Positions 33,810-43,036 of a DNA stretch of 64,000 nt are shown in pieces. The position numbers and the translations under genes were made by a program. Within the stretch, counting starts at the first letter, position 1; every line of letters begins with the position of its first letter. Source of the stretch: Caldilineaceae bacterium (GTDB taxonomy: Bacteria; Chloroflexota; Anaerolineae; Caldilineales; Caldilineaceae). The stretch lies in assembly GCA_020634755.1 (NCBI GenBank), contig JACKBC010000013.1:62001-126000 (forward strand), written 5' to 3'. Below the pieces are notes generated by a model. That model was not told the origin of the DNA, searched no databases, and saw nothing but the letters and a program-made list of their open reading frames with translations.

Positions 33810-35505
33810 ATACGCCCTCCTGGGGATAGGCCGCGGCAAACTCCTGTAGCTTCTCCACCCCGACTCGATTGCAGAAATCGCCAAATGGCTCGTTGGGATA
33901 GCGCGTGTCGCGGAAGAGCACAAAGAGCGGCAGCACGCTGGAAACCAGCTCTTCGAGCGGTACCAGATCGGCAAAAGGCTGGTTGAGCTGCGTACCGTTC
34001 TGGTTACCGCCCACCAGCACTAGATATTTGTCAGCAGAGCGACCCACAAAGGCCAGGTCAGCCACATAGGGGCGGGCGCAGCCATTGGGGCAGCCGGTCA
34101 TGCGCACGGTAAACTTTTCTTGGGCCAGACCAATGCCGGCCACGGCGGTTTCCAGTTCGTCGATGACCGTGGGCATGACCCGCTCGGATTCAGCCAGGGC
34201 CAGACCACAAGTGGGCAGCGCCGGGCAGGCCATGGCATAGAGCTGCACGTTGGAGAGTTCGTCGGCCTGGGCAATGCCATATTGGGTCAACAGGGCGTCA
34301 ATGGCCGGACGATCCGCTAGGTGCAGGTCGGTGAGCAGAATGTCGTGGTTGGGCGTCAGGTGTACGTCGGGGCGGAAGCGACTGATGACTTCGCGCAAGC
34401 CGCTGCGCAGCTGGGCGGCGGCGGTATCCTGAATGCGGCCATTTTCGACCGAAATGCCCAGATACCAGTGACCGTCACCTTGCTCCTGCCAGCCCAGATG
34501 CAGGTCCAGGTCAAACGGGGGTTGCGGGGCAAACGGCGCCAGCTCAAAGTCCAGCCGTTCCGAAAGTTCCTGCTTAAACCACTCTAGCCCGCGGTCGTGG
34601 ATTATGTACTTGAGGCGGGCGTGCTTGCGATTGGCGCGGTCGCCAAAGTCACGATGGATGCCCACAATGGCCGCCACCACCGCCTCGACCTGAGCGGGCG
34701 TGGCAAAGCCGATGGGGTCGCCCAGGCGCGGAAACGTTTCGGGCTTCTTGTGGGTCATGCCCAGGCCACCGCCGGCCAGCACGTTAAAGCCCAGCAGCGT
34801 GTCGCCGTGCGCAATGGCAATCAGGCCCAAATCTTGCGCGTAGACATCAACACAGTTGTCACCGGCATAGGCAATGGCCAGTTTGAATTTACGCGGCAGA
34901 TAGGCGTCGCCGTAGAGCGGTTCACTTGGGGCCGCGGCTTGGGCGCCGTCGAAAACCTTCTCTTCGTCCAGCCAGATTTCGTGATAGGCGCGCGTGCGGG
35001 GCGCGGTGAGCGCGGCCACGGCGTCGGTAATGGCGGCCACTTGCGCGGCCACGCGGCCGTGGCGCGGCGCCGGGCAGCACATGACGTTGCGCACCACGTC
35101 ACCACATGCGCCCAGCGTGGTGATCAGCGTTTGGTTAATGTCGGCAATGGTCGGCTTGAGGTCGCCTTTGAGCACGCCATGCAGCTGGAGGCCCTGGCGC
35201 GTGGTAATGCGCAACGTGCCGTTGGCATAGCGACCGGCCAGCTCGTCATGGGCCAGGTATTGGTCGGCGGTGAGCACGCCGCCGGGAATGCGGCTGCGCA
35301 CCATAAAGGAGACGCTCTTCTTGGCGCGGCGGTCGCCGGTGCGTTGATCGCGATCGTCCTGTTGGTAGGTGCCGTGAAATTTAAGCAGCTGCTTTTCGGC
35401 TTCGGCAAAGCCATTGGCTTCGTTCTGCAAGGCATCGGCAATGCTGCCGCGCAGGTGGTGGCTCTGCTGCTTGAAGGTTTCTAATTTGCTCTGTTTGGTA
35501 GACAT
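33802..35505 (-). CDS. cysI: Assimilatory sulfite reductase hemoprotein subunit
   Basis: 567 residues from ATG 35505 (AAGGAA upstream; a frame from 35568 has none). The siroheme/[4Fe-4S] cysteines are in ACPALPTCGLALAESER and MTGCPNGCARPY. The duplicated half-domains (RITTRQGLQLHGV and LTPNHDILLTDL) are intact. It reduces sulfite to sulfide with six electrons. No flavoprotein cysJ or ferredoxin gene is adjacent, and no sulfate adenylyltransferase is in the window, so the electron donor and the first step must be encoded elsewhere. First gene of the sulfur/siroheme run; promoter not pinpointed. Confidence 0.93.
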   Translation of the reverse strand: MSTKQSKLETFKQQSHHLRGSIADALQNEANGFAEAEKQLLKFHGTYQQDDRDQRTGDRRAKKSVSFMVRSRIPGGVLTADQYLAHDELAGRYANGTLRITTRQGLQLHGVLKGDLKPTIADINQTLITTLGACGDVVRNVMCCPAPRHGRVAAQVAAITDAVAALTAPRTRAYHEIWLDEEKVFDGAQAAAPSEPLYGDAYLPRKFKLAIAYAGDNCVDVYAQDLGLIAIAHGDTLLGFNVLAGGGLGMTHKKPETFPRLGDPIGFATPAQVEAVVAAIVGIHRDFGDRANRKHARLKYIIHDRGLEWFKQELSERLDFELAPFAPQPPFDLDLHLGWQEQGDGHWYLGISVENGRIQDTAAAQLRSGLREVISRFRPDVHLTPNHDILLTDLHLADRPAIDALLTQYGIAQADELSNVQLYAMACPALPTCGLALAESERVMPTVIDELETAVAGIGLAQEKFTVRMTGCPNGCARPYVADLAFVGRSADKYLVLVGGNQNGTQLNQPFADLVPLEELVSSVLPLFVLFRDTRYPNEPFGDFCNRVGVEKLQEFAAAYPQEGVYA

Positions 35506-35873
35506 ATGGGTTCCTTTGGCTTGGCTATCCGGCGCGTGGATGCGCGGCGCGCGCAAGCATGCGGTCAACGATTTAGGATTGACGATTTTTGTGTAATCAA
35601 TGGGTGATGTGCGTAGGGCTTGACCGGGCGGCCAAGATGAGTTTACCTACGGAACGGTGGCGTGCGGAACTGTTCGGACGGTGTGGGGCAGCTTACTCAC
35701 GCTTTACGCAACGTAAGTCTTGCGTACGTTGTGTTTGGTTGCTCCCGCGCGTTTTGCACCGCAACGTGCAAACGTCTGAACAGCACCGCTACATACAGAT
35801 GCAGCAGGTGTGGGGGAAATTGGGTTGGCAGTTCATTGTGTGCTTTCTTTGCATGGGAAATATTGCGTTGAAT

Positions 35874-35960
35874 ATCAGTAGACCGCAATTGCACGAGATA
35901 GCGTCGGATTCAACAAAGGAGACCGACGCCTATTTCGCCAACACCGTTGCGGTGTACTGA
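35874..35960. repeat. Family B element, reverse orientation
   Basis: TATCAGTAGACCGCAATTGC at the left and CAACACCGTTGCGGTGTACT at the right, with ACCGACGCCTATTTCGCC inside: the reverse complement of the copies at 39991 and 40080. Confidence 0.8.
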
Positions 35961-35964
35961 AAAT

Positions 35965-35995
35965 AAAAAGCCCAGGCATTGCGCCTGGGCTTTTT
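35965..35995. terminator. Strong bidirectional terminator without an evident gene
   Basis: AAAAAGCCCAGGC, loop ATTGC, GCCTGGGCTTTTT: a 13-bp perfect stem with T-run. It stands 460 bp from cysI and 440 bp from the M28 gene, both of which read away from it, so its transcript is not obvious. Confidence 0.85.
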
Positions 35996-36433
35996 CCCAA
36001 CGGCGGCTCTGCGTAAGTGGGCAGGTAGCCGTCGTTTTCATTCGTTCATCGATTGTTGTTCGTCGTTTATCCCATCACCCCGCTCGAACATTCACCGATG
36101 CACGCGACAGCTGCCTGCTGCATACAGACGCAACAACAGCAACAACAACAGCAGATACAATTGGTGAATGTGGTAAAAGCGTAATGAGTCATATTGTGAT
36201 TTGGTGAGTGCATATCAAAGTATACGGACGAACGAAGAGCATTATGCATGATATGAATCATGTATGCAAATATACAGCATGATTATTTCGCTCTATGGGC
36301 GCGCCTATCCGATTAATGGCGGTAGCTTAAGCGCAAACGGGATTATCGAACTGTAAACGGTTCGTTTAGAATAAGCGTACCCCCTTTGATGAGCGAATGA
36401 ATTATCCACGATCTACTCAAGAAAAGAGGCTAT

Positions 36434-37828
36434 ATGACTACCAATCCATATTTAAACGTTGACCAGCAGATGGTCGGGGATATTTACACCGCGCCCGACG
36501 TAATGGATAACCTGACTGTGCTCTGCGATGATTTTGGGTCGCGTTTTGGCGGCACGGATGGCGAACGGCAGGCTGCCGAATTTATTAAAGAGACGTTAAC
36601 TGCCTACGGTTTGCAAAATGTACATTTGGAACCGGTTGAATATATTGGCTGGACCCGCGGCACTGCTGTGCTAGAGATCATCAGCCCGATTGAGAAGCAG
36701 ATTCCCTGTATTACGCTGCCCCATTCGCCAGCGGTCGACATGGAAGCGACCATTATTGATGTGGGTGATGGCGGGCCGCTCGATTTTGAAAAGTATCAGG
36801 CCGATATTCCGGGCAAATTTGTCATGGTCAACAGCAAGACGCAGCCACGCGGTTCGCAGCGCTGGGTGCATCGCGGCGAAAAGTATGGACGCAGCATGTT
36901 GGCCGGCGCGGCTGGTTTTATCTTTGTAAACCATTATCCCGGTTATGGCCCGGCCACCGGCGGCATTGGGCGCGGCGGGGAGGGGCTTATCCCGGGCATC
37001 TCGGTCAGCTATGAAGATGGCGCGTTTATCCAGCGGCTTCTCCAGCGTAAGGGTGAAGTCAAGATCCGGCTGCGCACCACGGACCACTGCGCGCCAATGG
37101 TTTCGTGGAATATTATTGGCGATCTGCCGGGGGCAAGCGCCGACGCGCAGATTGTGATGCTGGGCTGCCACTATGACGGGCACGACATTTCGCAAGGGGC
37201 CGTGGATCCGGCTTCGGGCGCCGTAGCCGTTTTGGAAGCGGCGCGCGTACTGGCCAAATATGCCGGGCAGATGACCCATACGGTGCGCTTTGCGCTGTGG
37301 GGCGTCGAAGAGATTGGGTTGCTCGGCTCGCGCGCCTATGTGGATGCCCATGCCGATGAGCTGGACAACATCCGTTTCTATTTCAATATGGACGCGGCGG
37401 GGGGCGCTCGCCCCAAAGATGTGGTGCTCAATGAATGGTCAGAGCTAGAGACGCTGGTGAGCCAGTGGCAAAAGGAGATGGCGCTCGACTTTGCCGTCGG
37501 GCAATCGGTCAATGCGTTTTCCGACCATTTCCCCTTTTTGCTGGCCGGCGTGCCCACGGGCGGCATGGAGGCCGTGGAGCGCGACCTGAGCGGACGCGGC
37601 TATGGCCACACCCATTATGATACGCTGGATAAAGTGCAGATCCGCAATCTGCGCGATGCGGCGGCATTGGCGGCCCGGTTGGCCGTGCGCGTCGCCAACG
37701 CCAGCGACTGGCCCGCATCCCGACGCAGCCAAGAGGCCGTAAATGCGCTTTTTGACAAGCCACGATACCAGGAAGAGCGCGCCATCTCGGCGCAGATTGC
37801 GCAGTATGTAGATGCCCACAGAAAATAA
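36434..37828 (+). CDS. M28-family metallopeptidase (aminopeptidase-like) with inserted PA-type domain
   Basis: 464 residues. The zinc ligands appear in order: His in LGCHYDGHD, Asp in VDPASGAVAVLEAA, the catalytic Glu pair in GVEEIGLLGSRAY, Asp in NMDAAGG and the last His in GYGHTHYDTLDK. A PA-like inserted region (about 100-220, KFVMVNSKTQPRGS ... GAAGFIFVNHYPG) splits the N-terminal part. No signal peptide is visible, so the enzyme is probably cytoplasmic, which is unusual for PA-containing M28 members. AGAGG precedes the ATG. Role: release of N-terminal amino acids from peptides, or carboxypeptidase activity. Confidence 0.85.
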   Translation: MTTNPYLNVDQQMVGDIYTAPDVMDNLTVLCDDFGSRFGGTDGERQAAEFIKETLTAYGLQNVHLEPVEYIGWTRGTAVLEIISPIEKQIPCITLPHSPAVDMEATIIDVGDGGPLDFEKYQADIPGKFVMVNSKTQPRGSQRWVHRGEKYGRSMLAGAAGFIFVNHYPGYGPATGGIGRGGEGLIPGISVSYEDGAFIQRLLQRKGEVKIRLRTTDHCAPMVSWNIIGDLPGASADAQIVMLGCHYDGHDISQGAVDPASGAVAVLEAARVLAKYAGQMTHTVRFALWGVEEIGLLGSRAYVDAHADELDNIRFYFNMDAAGGARPKDVVLNEWSELETLVSQWQKEMALDFAVGQSVNAFSDHFPFLLAGVPTGGMEAVERDLSGRGYGHTHYDTLDKVQIRNLRDAAALAARLAVRVANASDWPASRRSQEAVNALFDKPRYQEERAISAQIAQYVDAHRK

Positions 37829-38177
37829 TCGAGCGGCCCAGCGCCAAGCGGCGCGTTGATTAATGGAAGAGGCCAAATTACCGATTGATGGGTCGTTTTC
37901 TTAACTGTCAACACAACCTGACCACTTGGCGGGGTCCAGACCTCGCTACTCATCTAGCCACATATCTAGCCAGCTGTCCGATTGATTCTAGTTCAATCGG
38001 CCTTACAATGAGGGCGTAGCAAATAATCGCTACATACAAACACAAAAATTACACAGCGTGCAGTTACATAGTGTGTAGAATTGTGTGATTAACCTACTAG
38101 AAAAAGCTTACGCAGCACCGCTGGTGCTTGGGCTCCACAAAAGGCTGCGCCGTTCTAAACATTTGAAGGAGAATGAT
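37829..38177. other. 349-bp gap between the M28 and DoxX-like genes
   Basis: It holds the 8-bp hairpin CCGATTGATTCTAGTTCAATCGG at 37978-38000, possibly ending the M28 transcript, and a degenerate TTACGCA remnant near 38106-38150 (AGCTTACGCAGC ... GGCTGCGC). Nothing else is recognised. Confidence 0.5.
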
Positions 38178-38759
38178 ATGAACATGTTTGCTCGCCCACA
38201 TGGTGAAATTTCTGACCCGCCCATTGCGCGGTTTTTGTTCTCCGATACACGCATGGCTTGGTTGTGGTTGGTTGTGCGGATTTATTTGGGCTACCAATGG
38301 ATAGAGGCCGGTAGCCATAAGCTGACGCCCGCCTGGCTCAGTGGCGGCGAAGCGCTAAAAGGTTTTTGGACAAGCGCCATTGCCATCCCCGACACGGGCC
38401 GACCGGCCATTGCGTTTGACTGGTATCGCGAGTTCATCGCCTTTATGTTGCGCACGGAGAGTTACACCTGGTTTGCCAAGGTGGTTGTGTTTGGTGAAAT
38501 TCTCATCGGTGTGGCTTTGATTCTAGGCGCCTTTGTGGGCATTAGCGCATTCTTTGGCGCTCTGATGAACTGGAACTTTATTATGGCCGGTGCGGCCAGC
38601 ACAAATGCGGTTCTATTCACGCTGGCCATTCTGCTGATGATGGCGTGGAAAACAGCTGGCTACTTTGGCCTCGACTACTATCTGCTGCCCATGTTGGGTA
38701 CGCCCTGGAAGGCAAAAACGCCAGAGCCTGGCGGTACGGTAGCGACCATGCCGGTTTAA
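38178..38759 (+). CDS. DoxX/DoxD-like membrane protein
   Basis: 193 residues from ATG 38178 (AAGGAGA upstream). Four membrane segments are visible: LWLVVRIYLGYQWIEAG, a middle one around WFAKVVVFGEILIGVALILGAFVGI, FFGALMNWNFIMAGAAS and VLFTLAILLMMAWKTAGYFGLDYYLLP. The R.YLG..W...G..K pattern and the NWNF.(M/L)AG motif are typical of DoxD-type (thiosulfate:quinone oxidoreductase large-subunit-like) proteins. A true respiratory role is unproven, and no DoxA gene is adjacent. A strong terminator follows 12 bp downstream. Confidence 0.78.
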   Translation: MNMFARPHGEISDPPIARFLFSDTRMAWLWLVVRIYLGYQWIEAGSHKLTPAWLSGGEALKGFWTSAIAIPDTGRPAIAFDWYREFIAFMLRTESYTWFAKVVVFGEILIGVALILGAFVGISAFFGALMNWNFIMAGAASTNAVLFTLAILLMMAWKTAGYFGLDYYLLPMLGTPWKAKTPEPGGTVATMPV

Positions 38760-38770
38760 TGCACGAAACC

Positions 38771-38804
38771 AAAAATCTCCTGGCAAAAGCCAGGAGATTT
38801 TTTT
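38771..38804 (+). terminator. Rho-independent terminator of the DoxX-like gene
   Basis: AAAAATCTCCTGGC, loop AAAA, GCCAGGAGATTTTTTT: a 14-bp stem with a T-run. The A-run on the other side also lets it serve the convergent gene ending at 38857. Confidence 0.92.
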
Positions 38805-38856
38805 GCGCGTTTGCTCCCAATTCACAATGCGGAGAAGCCGTTCGATACATACCTTT

Positions 38857-39615
38857 TTAGTCAGCTGCGGAGAGGGCAAAGGCGAACGCATCATCGGTGG
38901 GATGATAGTCAATTTGGGCGCGCGCGTCGTCAATGTCTAGCCGCTTCCAGCGATTGTTGGAAACGCCATGATAGACGCCATAACTCAGGTCGTCGGGCGC
39001 TTCAATGCTTTTTGCCACCAGCTGCGTCAAGTCTTCCAGCGTCAGAATAATGTCTAGGTAGGGGTGATCGATTCGATAGCGATCATTGAAATTTGATTGG
39101 GGCGCCGGTCGTTGGGAAACGGCGCCAAAGCGCAAACAAATGGCGGAAAGTCCATGTGTGTGGGCATAATAGCGGGCTACTGCCTCGCCCCAGCATTTGG
39201 TGGCGCCGTAAAGATTTATCGGGTAGACGGGCATATTGGTATGCACCTGAACATCATCGGGGTATCCAAAGACGGCATTTACGCTGCTGGCAAAGATGAC
39301 TCGTCGACAGCCGGCCAGCCGCGCCGCTTCAAACACATTGTAGGTGGCAATCAAATTATTGGGCAGCAAGCTTTCCCACGGCGCTTCCATGCGTGGATCC
39401 GCGCCCAGGTGCACCACCGTATCCATGTTGGTACAAAGCGGCTGCACTGCGCTGAAGTCGCTCAAGTCTGCTTGCACAAAGGGAAAACCATATGTTTGCG
39501 CGGGCTCTTTGATGTCAGTTAGGGTGATGGCGTACTGCGACTGCCACTGATTTGTGATAAACTGGCCAATGCGGCCGGCGCCACCGGTGATGAGAACAGT
39601 TCGTTTGTTGGTCAT
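38857..39615 (-). CDS. NAD-dependent epimerase/dehydratase-family protein, uronate-dehydrogenase-like
   Basis: 252 residues from ATG 39615. Rossmann motif TVLITGGAGRIGQFI, then VHLGADPRMEAPWESLLPNN, FASSVNAVFGY, the catalytic YGATKCWGE (Y-x3-K) and RFGAVSQRP. Length and the V(H)LG ... N(L/I)I.TYN(V/L).EAA pattern resemble uronate dehydrogenases, which oxidise D-glucuronate/galacturonate to the lactone. The substrate cannot be fixed by sequence alone. The mannonate-dehydratase-like gene at 24645 makes a sugar-acid role plausible. Cytoplasmic, single gene. Confidence 0.72.
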   Translation of the reverse strand: MTNKRTVLITGGAGRIGQFITNQWQSQYAITLTDIKEPAQTYGFPFVQADLSDFSAVQPLCTNMDTVVHLGADPRMEAPWESLLPNNLIATYNVFEAARLAGCRRVIFASSVNAVFGYPDDVQVHTNMPVYPINLYGATKCWGEAVARYYAHTHGLSAICLRFGAVSQRPAPQSNFNDRYRIDHPYLDIILTLEDLTQLVAKSIEAPDDLSYGVYHGVSNNRWKRLDIDDARAQIDYHPTDDAFAFALSAAD

Positions 39616-39818
39616 TGGTGAGTTACTCCGGGTTCTTTTGTTTGCAAATCGCACGGTGTGGCCATCGAAATCGGCCGCACAAAATGCGATCTACTGATTA
39701 TTATTGCGATCTATTGACTATTATACTGACTATTATATAGTGTCTCGTTTAGCAGGAATTGATGAAGATCCTTTATGAATGCTTGCCGAGACATTGGTGT
39801 TCTGACTACTTATTAATT

Positions 39819-39881
39819 TATGTTACGCAAGCCTAGAGGAAAGTCGGCTCGTCGATGTTCCTGCTTCTCGCTAGCAGACTA
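39819..39881. repeat. Truncated family A element
   Basis: TTATGTTACGCAAGCCTAGA through TTCCTGCTTCTCGCTAGCAG, then the homology stops; the right TTACGCA end is missing. Part of the 39616-40201 gap, which otherwise holds only the family B pair and the AT-rich start region of the next gene. Confidence 0.75.
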
Positions 39882-39990
39882 CAAGTCCTAAAGTTATAGG
39901 AACAAATGACGTAGGAAAAGCGTATACATTATATCAGGTATGATACACTTTGCTTTGGTTGTCACCGCTTTCAGTTGGCTTATCTTTACA

Positions 39991-40172
39991 TAATTATTAC
40001 ACCGCAACGGTGTTGGCGATATAGGCGTCGTTCTTGCTTGTTGAATCCAGCCTTATCTCATGCCGTTGCGCTCGACCGATAATTATTACACCGCAACGGT
40101 GTTGGCGATATAGGCGTCGTTCTTGCTTGTTGAATCCAGCCTTATCCCATGCCGTTGCGCTCTACTGGTACT
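39991..40172. repeat. Two tandem family B elements (89-bp period)
   Basis: 39991-40079 and 40080-40168/40172 are nearly identical, each with TTACACCGCAACGGTGTTGG, GATATAGGCGTCGTTCTTGC, TGTTGAATCCAGCCTTATC and ATGCCGTTGCGCTC. The second copy ends about 30 bp before the lipoprotein ATG at 40202. It lies within its probable promoter/leader and supplies a spurious upstream ATG at 40034. Confidence 0.9.
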
Positions 40173-40201
40173 ATAATTTAACCAAATTAGGAGCTATTCC
40201 T

Positions 40202-42880
40202 ATGAAAATACCCCTCATATCCTCTATAGAAACTAGAGCAAGTGTACGGCCCAACTTGCTGTTGCGTTTGGCGCCATTTCTCTTGCTCTTTATCATGATG
40301 TTCGCCCTATCTGGCTGTCTATTGCCCCCTGAGGTTGTGATTGAGGCGCAAGAGGCGACAGCCACGGCGCTGGCCGCCACGCCCACGGCGCCCATTATTG
40401 CCGTGGCCCCCACTTCGGGCGCGCCGGGCACGTTGATCTCTGTTTCGGGGGCCGGCTGGCAACCGGGTGACGCCATCTATCTCAAGTTGGAATCCATCGA
40501 TCGGCAGCCCGCCATTGAAGGCACCTATGCCGTGGAAGTGGTGAGCGAGAACGGTACCTTTGCCACGTCATTCCCATTTCCGCTAGAAGTGCAGTGGCAA
40601 GATGAAAATGCCGTACTGGTGGTGGCGCTTTCCACGGGCACGGGGCAACAGGTCACCGCCCCGTTTCAGGTGGTGACCGGCGCCGCGACTGCCACGGCCA
40701 CCGCGCTTGCAGCCACGGCAATTCCGGCGACGGTGACTACGGCGCCCACGGCGGCCCCCACGTCTACGACCGCATCGGCAGCCACCCCCACGCGCACCGC
40801 TACATCTGCCAGCGCCAACCAGGGCAACCGCGTCACGGTTTTGTCGCCGGGGTTGAATGTACGTAGTGGTCCTGGCGCCGGTTATGCTTCTATTGCCGTT
40901 GTAACGCAAGGCGATGTGCTGACCGTGATTGGCCAAAGCGGCGACGGGTCTTGGATTTTGGTGCGCTTGCCCAATGGCGTTGAAGGCTGGGTGGCCAGTG
41001 CATATACGACCTATGGCTACACCGGTCCCGTGGTGACGCCACAGCCGCAACCCAGCCCAACGATTACGCCCTATCTATCGCCCACGCCCACCAGCACATC
41101 CGTCACCAGCATTACCGAGTGGCGCGGTGACTATTTCCCGAATCGTGATCTGGCCGGTGCGCCGGTGCTCACCCGCAATGATTCCAATATCGACTTTAAT
41201 TGGGGCAGCGGTTCGCCCGCCTCTAATATTGGCAGCGATAATTTCTCGGTGCGCTGGACGCGTACGCTCTACTTTGATGGTGGCGCCTATCGCTTCCATG
41301 CGGTTGTGGATGATGGTATCCGCCTCTGGGTGGACAATAATCTGGTGATTGACCAGTGGTGGGACAACAGCGAGCGCGAAGTGACCGGGGATATCAGTCT
41401 CGGCAGCGGCAACCATGACGTGCGCGTTGAATATTATGAGCACACGGGCGACGCACGCATTGTGGTCTGGTGGGAACGCATTGACACGAGTTCCGGCAGC
41501 TACCCAGATTGGAAGGGTGAATATTGGACCAATCGGCATCTGGACGGCAGCCCGCGCATTGTGCGCAATGACCGCGATATTGACTTTAACTGGGGCAATG
41601 GCTCACCCGATGGTGCCATTCCCCGCAACAATTTCTCGGTGCGCTGGACGCGCCGCGTGCGCTTTGACGATGGCCTTTACCGCTTCTATGTGCGCGCCGA
41701 TGATGGTGTGCGCGTCTGGGTAGACGGTGAACGCATTATTGATGAGTGGCACGACAATTTGGCCGACGAGACCTACACCGCGGACCGCGTGTTGGACGGT
41801 CGCGAAGATGTGCGGGTCGAATATTACGAGCGCGAGGGCGGTGCGCTGGTCGATTTCTGGTGGGAGCGTATCCACCCGACGGCCACGCCGAGCGCTACGC
41901 CGGTGGCGCCTACGGATACACCCACGCCAACACCCACGGGAACCACGGCGGTGGGTCCGACTAATACGCCGGCCGCGCCGACCCCCACGCCTACATTTGT
42001 CCCGCCGACGCCGACTTATACCCCGGCGCCCTCGGCCAATGTACAGCCAGGCAGCGCCACCGTCGGCACCATGATTACGGTGAGCGGGGGTGGGTATCCG
42101 GCCAATGCAACGGTCAACGTGCATTTGGGCGCGCTGCTGGGCGTAAGCGCGGCCGCGGCTGACCTGCCTGTTTACGCTTCGACGCAAACAGATGGTGATG
42201 GGAACTACAGCGTGACGTTTGCCATGCCGGCCACTTGGCAAGATGGGCGGACCATTGGCGATGGTCAATTGCTGATTTTGGTGGCCACTGCCGATTTGAG
42301 CCAGCAGTCTACGGCGGTGCTCAGCTTTGCGGCCGCAGCGACTGCTACGCCGTTGCCAACGGACACACCGCTGCCGCCGACCGACACACCGGTGCCGCCG
42401 CCCACGGATACGCCAGCGCCGCTGCCCACAGATACACCTGGACCGACGGCCACACCGGCGCCGCCCACGGATACGCCAGTTCCAGCAACCGACACGCCCG
42501 TGCCACCGCCGACAGATACACCGCTGCCCGCGCCGACCGACACACCGGCGCCGCAGCCTTTTGCGGCCATTGCGCCCGCGGCCGGTGGACCGGGTACGCA
42601 GATCAGCGTCAGTGGTGGTGGCTTCCCGGCCAATGTGCCGGTGGCGGCCTATCTGGGCGCCTTTACGGGGAATATAGATCCGGCCCAGTTCCCCAGCGGC
42701 TACACATCCACGGTGACAGACGGAGATGGCAACTATGCAATGTCGTTTGCTATACCCGCAACCTGGCCAGACGGCACGCCGTTAGAGACGGGCAAAATGG
42801 TGGTGCTGGTTGCCACGGGAGACTTTGGCTTACGTGCTTCGGCGCTGTTCGACTATATTGCGCCAACGCCTGTGCCCTAG
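40202..42880 (+). CDS. Lipoprotein with SH3b, two PA14 and three IPT/Ig-like domains
   Basis: 892 residues from ATG 40202 (AGGAG 8 nt upstream; the in-frame extension to 40034 runs through repeat elements). Lipobox FALSGC with acylated Cys39. Ig/IPT-like domain (about 60-150, AVAPTSGAPGTLISVSGAGW). SH3b (about 209-280, LNVRSGPGAGYASIAVV). Two PA14 domains (about 306-430 and 437-557), each with FNWG.GSP, NFSVRWTR and YRF(H/Y)...DDG(I/V)R(L/V)WVD. Two further IPT-like domains (about 613 and 786) carry SGGG(Y/F)PAN and DGDGNY. Linkers are long Pro/Thr repeats (TPVPPPTDTPAP). Role inferred: envelope-anchored glycan- or peptidoglycan-binding surface protein. First gene of the exported-protein island. 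Confidence 0.82.
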   Translation: MKIPLISSIETRASVRPNLLLRLAPFLLLFIMMFALSGCLLPPEVVIEAQEATATALAATPTAPIIAVAPTSGAPGTLISVSGAGWQPGDAIYLKLESIDRQPAIEGTYAVEVVSENGTFATSFPFPLEVQWQDENAVLVVALSTGTGQQVTAPFQVVTGAATATATALAATAIPATVTTAPTAAPTSTTASAATPTRTATSASANQGNRVTVLSPGLNVRSGPGAGYASIAVVTQGDVLTVIGQSGDGSWILVRLPNGVEGWVASAYTTYGYTGPVVTPQPQPSPTITPYLSPTPTSTSVTSITEWRGDYFPNRDLAGAPVLTRNDSNIDFNWGSGSPASNIGSDNFSVRWTRTLYFDGGAYRFHAVVDDGIRLWVDNNLVIDQWWDNSEREVTGDISLGSGNHDVRVEYYEHTGDARIVVWWERIDTSSGSYPDWKGEYWTNRHLDGSPRIVRNDRDIDFNWGNGSPDGAIPRNNFSVRWTRRVRFDDGLYRFYVRADDGVRVWVDGERIIDEWHDNLADETYTADRVLDGREDVRVEYYEREGGALVDFWWERIHPTATPSATPVAPTDTPTPTPTGTTAVGPTNTPAAPTPTPTFVPPTPTYTPAPSANVQPGSATVGTMITVSGGGYPANATVNVHLGALLGVSAAAADLPVYASTQTDGDGNYSVTFAMPATWQDGRTIGDGQLLILVATADLSQQSTAVLSFAAAATATPLPTDTPLPPTDTPVPPPTDTPAPLPTDTPGPTATPAPPTDTPVPATDTPVPPPTDTPLPAPTDTPAPQPFAAIAPAAGGPGTQISVSGGGFPANVPVAAYLGAFTGNIDPAQFPSGYTSTVTDGDGNYAMSFAIPATWPDGTPLETGKMVVLVATGDFGLRASALFDYIAPTPVP

Positions 42881-42965
42881 TGGCCTGTGCATAGCTTGAC
42901 AATGCCACATTGCAGCCATTCTGAAACTTTTTCTTTGCATCAGCGTAATGATCTACGTGACTGAA

Positions 42966-43036
42966 TGCTTTGGAACGTAAATGTTGTGAAGTTTTTACAC
43001 ACGAAAACAACCTTAGATTGTTTACGTTCCAAAGCA
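42966..43036. mobile_element. 71-bp MITE-like insertion with 16-bp perfect inverted ends and 5-bp target duplication
   Basis: TGCTTTGGAACGTAAA at 42966-42981 and TTTACGTTCCAAAGCA at 43021-43036 are exact reverse complements. CTGAA flanks it on both sides (42961-42965 and 43037-43041). There is no ORF. The rest of the 42881-43193 gap has a degenerate TTACGCA remnant (GAGTTACGCAGCG near 43046) and the ribosome site for the next gene. Confidence 0.85.

Larger units (their letters stand above)
35506..36433. other. 928-bp divergent intergenic region
   Basis: Between cysI (minus) and the M28 peptidase gene (plus). It contains a TTACGCA/TTGCGTA remnant near 35701-35725, a family B element and a terminator (listed separately), a short CAA/CAG-rich stretch at 36129-36152, an imperfect 24-bp palindrome near 36243-36270 (GCATGATATGAATCATGTATGC) and the hairpin CGAACTGTAAACGGTTCG near 36348-36365, a possible operator of the peptidase gene. 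No ORF here is convincing. Confidence 0.5.

Noticed and set aside
35589..35960. 123-codon plus-strand ORF
   Set aside because: It runs into a family B repeat, has no ribosome site and its composition is not protein-like.
40034..40201. N-terminal extension of the SH3b/PA14 lipoprotein
   Set aside because: Encoded by family B repeats; the ATG at 40202 has AGGAG and begins a proper lipoprotein signal.
42265..42633. Minus-strand GVSVGGG-rich ORF
   Set aside because: Antisense of the Pro/Thr linker of the lipoprotein.
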